From Gryllotalpicola daejeonensis (GTDB taxonomy: Bacteria; Actinomycetota; Actinomycetes; Actinomycetales; Microbacteriaceae), in NCBI RefSeq assembly GCF_039538145.1, contig NZ_BAABBV010000001.1, forward strand, positions 2,294,001 to 2,358,000: DNA of 64,000 nucleotides, read 5' to 3'. The translations under genes were made by a program, and so were the position numbers. Shown here piece after piece: positions 57,968-64,000 of this stretch. Position 1 is the first letter of the stretch, and every line of letters begins with the position of its first letter. Under the pieces are notes generated by a model. The model saw nothing but the letters and a program-made list of their open reading frames with translations. It had not been told where the DNA came from and ran no database searches.

Positions 57968-58957
57968 GTGAGTGACGTGCTGCATCCCCGTGTTCGTCCG
58001 CGCCGACTGCGCTCCACCGCGGCCATGCGGAGGCTGGTCGCCGAGACCCGGCTGCACCCCGCCGAGCTGATCCTGCCGATGTTCATCCGCGAGGGCGCAA
58101 TTCAGGCGCAGCCCATCGCGAGCATGCCCGGCGTCGTGCAGCACTCCCTCGACTCGTTCAAGGCCGCGCTGCACGAGGCGGCCGAGGCCGGCATCGGTGG
58201 CGTGAACCTGTTCGGCGTGCCCGAAGTGCACGACGCCACGGGCACGGGCGCGACCGACCCCGACGGCATCCTCAACGTCGCCACCCGCATCGCGAAGGAA
58301 GAGGTCGGTGACACGCTCGTCATCCAGACCGACCTCTGCCTCGACGAGTTCACCGATCACGGGCACTGCGGCGTGCTCGACGAGGCGGGGAACGTCGACA
58401 ACGATCGGACGCTGGTGCGCTACGCCGAGATGGCGCTGGCCCAGGCATCCGCCGGCGCTCATCTCGTCGCCCCCAGCGGAATGATGGACGGCCAGGTCGC
58501 CGTGATCCGCGAGGCGCTCGACGAGAACGGATTCCCGGACGTCGGCATCCTCGCCTACTCGGCCAAGTACGCGAGCGCGTTCTACGGACCCTTCCGCGAG
58601 GCCGTCGACAGCCAACTGAAGGGCGACCGGCGTAGCTACCAGCAGGACCCGGCGAACCGCCGCGAGGGCCTGCGCGAGGCGACTCTCGACCTGGCTGAGG
58701 GCGCCGACATCGTGATGGTGAAGCCCGCGATGGCGTATCTCGACGTGCTCGCCGACGTGGCCGCCGTCTCCGATGTTCCGGTGTGGGCGTATCAGGTCTC
58801 CGGCGAGTACGCCATGATCGAGTCCGCCGCCGCGAACGGCTGGATCGACCGCGACCGCGCGATCCTCGAGACGCTCACCGGCATCCGCCGCGCCGGCGCC
58901 GACGCCGTACTCACCTACTGGGCGGTCGAGGTCGCGACCCGACTGCTCGATCGCTGA
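57968..58957 (+). CDS. hemB: Delta-aminolevulinic acid dehydratase
   Basis: HemB condenses two aminolevulinate molecules to porphobilinogen. Catalytic Lys200 is in AYSAKYASAFYGPFR and Lys252 in MVKPAMAYLD. The metal site reads DLCLDEFTDHGHCG: Cys124, Asp126 and Cys134, a mix of the Zn-type three-Cys site (C, C, C) and the Mg-type site (A, D, D). The 329 residues fit. GTG start, no ribosome site, and a repeat copy follows the stop. Confidence 0.95.
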   Translation: MSDVLHPRVRPRRLRSTAAMRRLVAETRLHPAELILPMFIREGAIQAQPIASMPGVVQHSLDSFKAALHEAAEAGIGGVNLFGVPEVHDATGTGATDPDGILNVATRIAKEEVGDTLVIQTDLCLDEFTDHGHCGVLDEAGNVDNDRTLVRYAEMALAQASAGAHLVAPSGMMDGQVAVIREALDENGFPDVGILAYSAKYASAFYGPFREAVDSQLKGDRRSYQQDPANRREGLREATLDLAEGADIVMVKPAMAYLDVLADVAAVSDVPVWAYQVSGEYAMIESAAANGWIDRDRAILETLTGIRRAGADAVLTYWAVEVATRLLDR

Positions 58958-58970
58958 ATTCCCAAGCCAG

Positions 58971-59020
58971 GTTTCGAGACGCGCGCTCCGCAGGCTCCGC
59001 GAGCTCCTCAACCATCGGAG
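58971..59020. repeat. Dispersed palindromic repeat, family I, copy C
   Basis: GTTTCGAGACGCGCGCTCCG, then CAGGCTCCGCGAGCTCCTCA and ACCATCGGAG. It is nearly identical to the copy at 691-738. The final GGAG (59017-59020) is nine bases before the hemL ATG and is its Shine-Dalgarno. Confidence 0.85.
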
Positions 59021-59029
59021 TGAACCGAC

Positions 59030-60397
59030 ATGACGACTAACGAAGCAGCATTCGAGCGCGCCCAGCGCGTCATCCCCGGCGGGGTCAACTCGCCCGTGCG
59101 CGCGTACCGCTCGGTGGGCGGCGCGCCCCGCTTCCTGACGTCGGCGCGCGGCGCCTACGTCACCGACGTCGAGGGCCGCGAGTATGTCGACCTGGTCGCG
59201 TCCTGGGGGCCCGCGATCCTGGGTCACGCGCACCCCGAAGTCGTCGAAGCAGTGCGGGATGCCGCAGGCCGCGGCCTCTCGTTCGGTGCGACCACTCCCG
59301 TCGAGACCGAGCTGGCCGAGCTCGTCGTCGAGCGACTCGGTGGCGGCACCGCCGCCGGCGGTCTCGTCGACGAGGTGCGCCTGGTCTCCACCGGCACCGA
59401 GGCGACCATGACCGCGATCCGCCTCGCCCGCGGGTTCACCGGGCGCCCGCTGCTCATCAAGTTCGCCGGCCACTACCACGGCCACTCGGACGGCCTGCTG
59501 GCCGAGGCGGGCTCTGGGGTCGCGACGCTCGCGCTGCCCGCGTCGGCCGGGGTGCCCGAGCCGATCGCCGCGCAGACGCTGGTGCTGCCTTACAACGACC
59601 TTGCCGCCGTGCGCGCCGCGTTCGAGCTGCACCCCGGCGAGATCGCCGCCGTCATCGTCGAGGCCGCCGCCGCGAACATGGGTGTCGTGGCGCCGCAGCG
59701 CGGGTTCAACGCCGCGCTCACCGAGCTGGCGCACGAGTTCGGCGCGCTCGTGATCCTCGACGAGGTGCTGACCGGCTTCCGCGTCTCGGCGAAGGGCTTC
59801 TGGGGCATCGACTCTGCGGAGCTCGGCGTCGAGAGCGACGGTCAGGGCTATCGCACGTTCTCGCAGGAGCCCTACACGCCCGACCTCGTCACCTTCGGCA
59901 AGGTCATCGGCGGGGGCATGCCGCTCGCAGCGCTCGGCGGCCGCCGCGAGGTGATGGAGTACCTCGCGCCGGTCGGCCCCGTCTATCAGGCGGGCACGCT
60001 GTCGGGGAATCCGCTCTCGGTGGCCGCGGGGCTCGCGACCCTGCGCCTGGCCGACGAGGCCGTCTATGCGCGTCTCGACGAGGTCAGTGCGCTGCTGCAG
60101 CAGGAGGTCTCGGCCGCGCTCGCCGCAGCCGGTGTCGAGCACACGATCCAGCGCGCGGGGAACCTGTTCTCTGTGCTGTTCGCGCCGACGCCCGCCGTGA
60201 ACTACGCCGAGGTGCAGGCGCAGCAGGCGTTCCGCTTCGGGCCGTTCTTCCACAGCATGCTCGACCAGGGCGTCGCCCTGCCGCCGAGCGTCTTCGAGGC
60301 CTGGTTCGTCACCGCCGCGCACGACGAGGCCGCCCTCGGCCGCATCGTCGAGGCGCTGCCCGCGGCGGCGCGCGCGGCGGCTGAGGCATCCGCCTAG
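59030..60397 (+). CDS. hemL: Glutamate-1-semialdehyde 2,1-aminomutase
   Basis: HemL converts glutamate-1-semialdehyde to 5-aminolevulinate with PMP/PLP. VIPGGVNSPVRAYRSVGGAP is the N-terminal signature. The PLP Lys291 lies in LVTFGKVIGGGMPLAA. VYQAGTLSGNPLSVAAGLAT is also conserved. The 455-residue length fits the family. The gene follows hemB with a 72-base gap filled by a repeat element that provides its Shine-Dalgarno, and hemL closes the cluster. Confidence 0.95.
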   Translation: MTTNEAAFERAQRVIPGGVNSPVRAYRSVGGAPRFLTSARGAYVTDVEGREYVDLVASWGPAILGHAHPEVVEAVRDAAGRGLSFGATTPVETELAELVVERLGGGTAAGGLVDEVRLVSTGTEATMTAIRLARGFTGRPLLIKFAGHYHGHSDGLLAEAGSGVATLALPASAGVPEPIAAQTLVLPYNDLAAVRAAFELHPGEIAAVIVEAAAANMGVVAPQRGFNAALTELAHEFGALVILDEVLTGFRVSAKGFWGIDSAELGVESDGQGYRTFSQEPYTPDLVTFGKVIGGGMPLAALGGRREVMEYLAPVGPVYQAGTLSGNPLSVAAGLATLRLADEAVYARLDEVSALLQQEVSAALAAAGVEHTIQRAGNLFSVLFAPTPAVNYAEVQAQQAFRFGPFFHSMLDQGVALPPSVFEAWFVTAAHDEAALGRIVEALPAAARAAAEASA

Positions 60398-60413
60398 CCC
60401 ACCGCCCACACAA

Positions 60414-60472
60414 TCGAGTACGCAGTATTCGCGCTCATGGGCGCGCCTTTGTCGCGAATACGGCGTACTCGA
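60414..60472. repeat. Dispersed palindromic repeat, family III, copy 3
   Basis: TCGAGTACGCAGTATTCGCG (60414-60433) and CGCGAATACGGCGTACTCGA (60453-60472) pair with one mismatch, with a 19-base loop. It lies 16 bases after hemL. Confidence 0.8.
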
Positions 60473-60527
60473 CGCGGGAAGGGCCCGCATCCGCGACGCG
60501 GAATGAGGAGCACGGCAGACTAGAGCC

Positions 60528-60977
60528 ATGGCCGATCTGCACGTGCACCGCGACCGCCTCGAAGTGCGCCTGAGCGCAGCCGAGAAGGTGCTCGCGCTGC
60601 GCAGGGACGACCTCGTGATTCCCCGCTCGGCCATCCGCTCGGTCGCGATCACCCAGGACCCGTGGATCTGGATCCGCGGGGTGCGGGTGCCCGGCGCCGC
60701 CATTCCGCTCACGCTCGCGATCGGCACCTGGAAGTACCACGGCGGGAAAGACTTCCTGATCGTCAAGGGCAAGTCGCGCCCGGCCGTGGTGATCGACATC
60801 GCGCAGGACGACCTCGCGGGCGGCGACGGCGACGGCGAAGGCACCCCCAAAGCTGAGAAGACCGCGATCGCCGACGGCTATGACCGCGTGATCGTCTCGA
60901 CCACCCACGCCGCGAAGCTCATCGAAGCGCTGCGCGACCCCATCGGCGCCGAGAGCAACGGCACCGGCGAGAGCTGA
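60528..60977 (+). CDS. Hypothetical protein, bacterial PH-like
   Basis: This 149-residue soluble protein has a beta-rich first half (VHRDRLEVRLSAAEKVLALR, then SAIRSVAITQDPWIWIRGV and TWKYHGGKDFLIVKG) similar in style to bacterial PH-like domains. A short acidic Gly-rich linker (DLAGGDGDGEGTPK) precedes a helical end. I do not recognise a named family, and no catalytic motif is visible. The gene follows hemL by 130 bases. The ATG has no clear ribosome site. Confidence 0.6.
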   Translation: MADLHVHRDRLEVRLSAAEKVLALRRDDLVIPRSAIRSVAITQDPWIWIRGVRVPGAAIPLTLAIGTWKYHGGKDFLIVKGKSRPAVVIDIAQDDLAGGDGDGEGTPKAEKTAIADGYDRVIVSTTHAAKLIEALRDPIGAESNGTGES

Positions 60978-60989
60978 GCGCCGCGCCGG

Positions 60990-61400
60990 CTACGCCGTGG
61001 TCGCGGCGATCACCGTGAGGCCGAGTCCGACGAGCGGGGCGAGACCCTGCGTGAGCGCGGCCGCTGCGAAGCGGCGCCCGAGTGTGAGAAGAACGAGGGA
61101 TGCCGCGAGCATGCTGCCCGTGCTCAGGAAGACGAGTGCGTACCCGGCGTCGTGGGGCGGCCGGCCGGGGCTGCTCACCGTCAGCAGCACCACCCCGATG
61201 ATCGCGCCGACCGCGAGGAACAGGTTGTAGAAGCCCTGGTTGTAGGCGAGTTCGGCGGTGGAATCCGCCTGCTCCTGATCGGCGACGTTGAAGCGGCGCC
61301 AGACGACGGGACGCCGCCAGCCGAAGCTCTCCATCCAGAAGATGTAGACGTGCAGCACGGCGGCGAGGCAGACGATCACGCACGCGATGACGAGGATCAT
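60990..61400 (-). CDS. DUF1304 membrane protein
   Basis: This 136-residue integral membrane protein has four helices and the DUF1304 signature: HVYIFWMESFGWRRP followed by NVADQEQADSTAELAYNQGF and YNLFLAVGAIIG. The function of the family is unknown. The ATG has GAGG five bases upstream. It ends 12 bases after the converging hypothetical gene, so the two share a terminator region. Confidence 0.85.
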   Translation of the reverse strand: MILVIACVIVCLAAVLHVYIFWMESFGWRRPVVWRRFNVADQEQADSTAELAYNQGFYNLFLAVGAIIGVVLLTVSSPGRPPHDAGYALVFLSTGSMLAASLVLLTLGRRFAAAALTQGLAPLVGLGLTVIAATTA

Positions 61401-61434
61401 GCCTCAACTGTGCCTCTCGAGCGCCGCGCGCCGG

Positions 61435-62268
61435 CTACGACACGTCGCGGCGCCACGTGGTGAGGCATCCGATCACCGTCACGGCCGCGCCGTAGACGAT
61501 CAGCATCAGCCCGCCGTGCTGCCAGTCGAGGTGGGCGACGACCATCGTGCCCTCCGCACTGTTCTGCAGGTCGAGGAAGCTCGCGCCGACGAGCGCGTCG
61601 CTCGAGGCACCGGGCAGGAACTTCGCCGCGTCGGCGGTCGGCACCGAGAACGCGGCGGCGAGGCGCAGCAGCGGCTCGACGAACTGCGTGAACGCGAGGA
61701 TCGTCACGATGACCGCGGCCTGGCTCGGCACCAGCACGCCGAGGCCGACGCCGACGAATCCCCACAGCGCCATCGCGGCCAGGGCGCGCACGAACAGGTG
61801 CCACGTGCTCACCTCGCCCAGCTCGGGGTCGAGGCCGAAATGGCGCAGCGCGAGTGCGCCGCCCGTGACCGAGGCCGCGAGCGCCAGCACCCCGTAGCCC
61901 GCGCCGAAAACCACGGCAGAGCAGATCTTCGCCCACAGCACCTGGAAGCGGTGCGGGTTCGCGAGGAAGGTCGGCGTGATCGTCTGGTGGCGCCACTCGC
62001 CGGCCGTCACGAGCGCCCCGAACAGCACGGGGAAGACGTAGCCGATCGAGGTCGCGAAGCTGTAGAGCGGCGGGGCGAGGTCGCCGAAGCTCGGCACGTG
62101 GCCGCCGCGCGCCTCGATCGCCCCGCTCTGCAGCCCGGCGAAGAGCGTGCCCAGGCCGCCCGTCAGCGCGCCGAGGTAGACGAGCAGCACGAGCGCGAGC
62201 ACCCACCACAGGTGCGTCGTGAAGATCTTGGTGAACTCGGCGCGCACCGCGGCGAAGGGCCCCATCAC
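61435..62268 (-). CDS. ABC-2 transporter permease
   Basis: This 277-residue membrane protein has about six helices. FAAVRAEFTKIFTTHLWWVLAL at the start is typical of ABC-2 permeases that belong to a one-ATPase exporter, and ALVTAGEWRHQTITPTFLANPHR is the cytoplasmic loop contacting the ATPase. A Met-Met start at 62268/62265 overlaps the ATPase stop by four bases. The substrate is unknown; lantibiotic-type self-immunity or other export is possible. Confidence 0.85.
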   Translation of the reverse strand: MMGPFAAVRAEFTKIFTTHLWWVLALVLLVYLGALTGGLGTLFAGLQSGAIEARGGHVPSFGDLAPPLYSFATSIGYVFPVLFGALVTAGEWRHQTITPTFLANPHRFQVLWAKICSAVVFGAGYGVLALAASVTGGALALRHFGLDPELGEVSTWHLFVRALAAMALWGFVGVGLGVLVPSQAAVIVTILAFTQFVEPLLRLAAAFSVPTADAAKFLPGASSDALVGASFLDLQNSAEGTMVVAHLDWQHGGLMLIVYGAAVTVIGCLTTWRRDVS

Positions 62269-63206
62269 AGGCCGCCCTCGCCGACGAGCTCGATGAAGGT
62301 GTCCTCGATGGCGCCGGCTTGGGTGGCCGGGCGCAGCTGGCTCAGCTCGATTCCCGAGGTGAAGGCGAGGTGCCCGAGGGATGCCGCGTCGGCGCCGCTG
62401 ACGAGGAATCCGTCACCCGTCTGCTCGAACGCGAGCCGCGCGTCGGCGAGGGCGTGCGCGAGCACGTCGCGGGTGGGCGAGTCGACGATGACGGCGGGTG
62501 CGGATGCCTGCCCCGCACGGCCTCGAGCGCTCGCCAGTCCCGCGAGTTCGCCGGCGTAGACCAGCCGACCTTTCGCGATCACGATCACGTCGTCGACGCT
62601 CTGCTGCACCTCGCTGAGCAGGTGCGAGCTGACGAGCACGGTGCGGCCCTCTGCGGCGAGACGGCGCAGGAACTGGCGGATCCAGCGGATGCCCTCCGGG
62701 TCGAGGCCATTGATGGGCTCGTCGAGCACGAGCACGCCGGGGTCGCCGAGCAGCGCGAACGCGAGGCCGAGCCGCTGGCGCATGCCGAGCGAGTAGCCGC
62801 CGACGCGGCGGTCGGCGTGCGCGGCGAGGCCGACCGTCGCGAGCGCGGCGCTCACCCGGCTCGCGGGCACCCGGCCGGCCTGGGCGTAGACGCGCAGGTG
62901 GTCGCGCGCACTGCGGCCGGGGTGGAAGCTCGAGGCCTCGAGCGCCGCGCCGACGGTCATGAGCGGGCGGCTGAGGCGGCGGTAGCGCACTCCATCGAAC
63001 GTCGCGCGGCCGGAGGTCGGTCGCACCAGGCCGAGCAGCATGCGCAGGGTGGTCGTCTTCCCCGCGCCGTTCGGGCCGAGGAATCCGGTCACCCGCCCGG
63101 GGTGCACCGAGAACGTGAGGTCATCGACCGCGGTGACGTGGCCGAAGCGCTTCGTGAGGCCCGCGATCTCGATGGTCGCGCCGCGGGGCGCAGTGTTCCC
63201 AGGCAT
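62265..63206 (-). CDS. ABC transporter ATP-binding protein
   Basis: This 313-residue ABC ATPase has Walker A GPNGAGKTT, the signature YSLGMRQRLGLA, Walker B LVLDEPINGLD and the switch VLVSSHLLSEVQ. The C-terminal 80 residues form the helical extension common to this exporter class. The ATG is preceded by GAGGAGG. A GGTGGA-GCAT-TTCCACC hairpin and a TAGGGT box lie 30-50 bases before it. It pairs with the permease at 61435. Confidence 0.9.
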   Translation of the reverse strand: MPGNTAPRGATIEIAGLTKRFGHVTAVDDLTFSVHPGRVTGFLGPNGAGKTTTLRMLLGLVRPTSGRATFDGVRYRRLSRPLMTVGAALEASSFHPGRSARDHLRVYAQAGRVPASRVSAALATVGLAAHADRRVGGYSLGMRQRLGLAFALLGDPGVLVLDEPINGLDPEGIRWIRQFLRRLAAEGRTVLVSSHLLSEVQQSVDDVIVIAKGRLVYAGELAGLASARGRAGQASAPAVIVDSPTRDVLAHALADARLAFEQTGDGFLVSGADAASLGHLAFTSGIELSQLRPATQAGAIEDTFIELVGEGGL

Positions 63207-63263
63207 GGCCCTCCTCGTCGGGGTCGGCGGCGGGGGTGGAGCATTTCCACCCTAACCGCCTGG

Positions 63264-63277
63264 CCCCCGAACGGGGG
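63264..63277 (-). terminator. Hairpin after the epimerase gene
   Basis: CCCCC (63264-63268) and GGGGG (63273-63277) form a compact stem around a four-base loop, 19 bases past the epimerase-like stop on the minus strand. Confidence 0.45.
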
Positions 63278-63296
63278 AGGGGGTGTGCTGCGTGGC

Positions 63297-64000
63297 CTAG
63301 AGCGCCGAGATCGTCCAGCCCGCGGTGTGCGACTCGCCCGGAGCGAGCACGATCAGGTCGGTGCCGGAGTTGAAGGCATCCGGTGGGCAGGTCATGGGCT
63401 CGACCGCGAGACCGACACGGTGCAGCTCGGGGTGCAGCTCAGGCTGCGGCTGGTCGGCGGTGTGCACCTGCACCCAGGGGCACACCGCGTCCCAGGTGAT
63501 CGCGACGCCCTGGCCGTCGGCCGTGCGCACCTCGACGGACGCATTGCCTGAGGCATCCCGCGTCAGCGACGTGAACGCGTGGTCGATGAAGACGTCGCCG
63601 ATCGTGCGCGCCTCGCGGAAGTCCCACGCGCCCTCGTTCGCCGTGTCGACGGATGCCAGGCCGAGCGGCAGCAGCGTGTCGGGCGTGACCTCGAGGACCT
63701 CGTCGGCCGGCAGCAGCAGCGACCAGTCGTCGACGTGGCCGTCGCCGGCGACGAGATAGGGGTGCGGTCCGGTGCCCCAGGGCGCCGCGTCGGGGCCGCT
63801 GTTCGCTCCCGTGATCGCGGAGTAGAGCCCACTCTCGCGCAGCTCGTAGACGACCTCGACCTCGATCCGGTGCGGGTAGCCCGGCTGCGCGACGATCGTC
63901 GCGGCGAGCGTGACGCGCGAGGGAGTCTGCTCGATGGCGCCGAAGTCGAGCCAGCTGGCGAGCCCGTGCAGGGCGTTGCCGCGTTCCGGCTCGGTGAGCG
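63297..64000 (-). CDS. Aldose 1-epimerase-like protein, 5' end outside window
   Basis: The visible C-terminal 234 residues match galactose mutarotase-fold proteins: RGNALHGLASWLDFG near the window edge (the conserved N-x-x-H-G region), GTGPHPYLVAGDG with the catalytic His, and FIDHAFTSLTRD. The end PMTCPPDAFNSGTDLIVLAP is typical of the YeaD/GalM-like actinobacterial group. The stop is at 63297-63299, and no in-window start exists, so the gene begins beyond 64000. It probably equilibrates anomers of a sugar or sugar phosphate. Confidence 0.85.
   Translation of the reverse strand, partial: LTEPERGNALHGLASWLDFGAIEQTPSRVTLAATIVAQPGYPHRIEVEVVYELRESGLYSAITGANSGPDAAPWGTGPHPYLVAGDGHVDDWSLLLPADEVLEVTPDTLLPLGLASVDTANEGAWDFREARTIGDVFIDHAFTSLTRDASGNASVEVRTADGQGVAITWDAVCPWVQVHTADQPQPELHPELHRVGLAVEPMTCPPDAFNSGTDLIVLAPGESHTAGWTISAL

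Noticed and set aside
56996..60850. A 1284-codon open frame on the minus strand across hemC-hemL
   Set aside because: It is antisense to well-supported heme genes, Arg/Gly/Pro-rich without any family motif, and follows from the high GC at third positions.
1..64000. CRISPR arrays, tRNA and rRNA genes, transposases
   Set aside because: I saw no regularly spaced direct repeats, no cloverleaf or CCA end and no transposase motif. The repeats present are inverted and dispersed.

Overview
This 64 kb window is high-GC, gene-dense chromosomal DNA from an actinobacterium, most likely a member of the Microbacteriaceae. The reasons are many GTG starts, 1-17 bp gene overlaps, promoters whose TAnnnT box lies 6-8 bases before the start codon (leaderless transcripts), a NucS mismatch endonuclease, an AspT-type class I aminotransferase, and the coproporphyrin-dependent heme pathway with ChdC. 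No rRNA, tRNA, CRISPR array, transposase or prophage was recognised. No gene-free stretch exceeds 300 bases.

Layout. 1-5.0 kb is the accessory-looking part: a Vsr-type endonuclease cut by the window edge, a TM2 protein, two tandem NERD-domain paralogues (the second has lost a nuclease lysine), and a three-gene overlapping cassette that looks like an ESX-sized partner, a membrane-spanning polymorphic-toxin-like protein and a candidate immunity protein. 5.2-7.1 kb holds a serine hydrolase and small genes. 7.1-14.4 kb is a glycoside-utilisation locus: LacI regulator, lipoprotein, two permeases, a GH130 phosphorylase and a secreted barrel protein. 14.5-20 kb has a TetR/aldo-keto reductase pair with paired operators, an AidB-like acyl-CoA dehydrogenase and a fatty acyl-CoA ligase with an apparent one-base frameshift. 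20-33.7 kb holds housekeeping and transport genes: aminotransferase, ABC ATPase, two MFS proteins, two CrcB fluoride channels, Usp, HAD phosphatase, SseB-like protein, NucS, LacI, glucose-6-phosphate dehydrogenase, MATE and PrsW. 33.7-36.8 kb is an ABC exporter with its own MarR/GbsR repressor. 37.9-43.3 kb is a four-gene peptide ABC importer. 43.3-48.6 kb has an M13 peptidase, a class A beta-lactamase-like protein, glycyl-tRNA synthetase and an acetyltransferase.

48.7-60.4 kb is a nearly complete heme supercluster. hemA runs leftwards; hemE, cgoX, chdC, cpfC, hemC, hemD, hemB and hemL run rightwards. Three small envelope genes sit between cgoX and chdC, together with one unknown gene on the opposite strand. 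With an external glutamyl-tRNA synthetase and CgdC-independent oxidation by CgoX, these genes cover glutamyl-tRNA to heme. The last 3 kb holds an unknown gene, a DUF1304 protein, an ABC-2 exporter and a truncated aldose-1-epimerase-like gene.

The most unusual content is small-scale. At least three families of dispersed palindromic repeats are present. One family has copies embedded in frame inside protein-coding genes, another ends in a sequence that serves as the Shine-Dalgarno of the next gene, and a third has perfect 22 bp arms. In addition, the heptamer GGATGCC/GGCATCC recurs roughly every 0.75 kb on both strands, even where it forces codons otherwise rare here.
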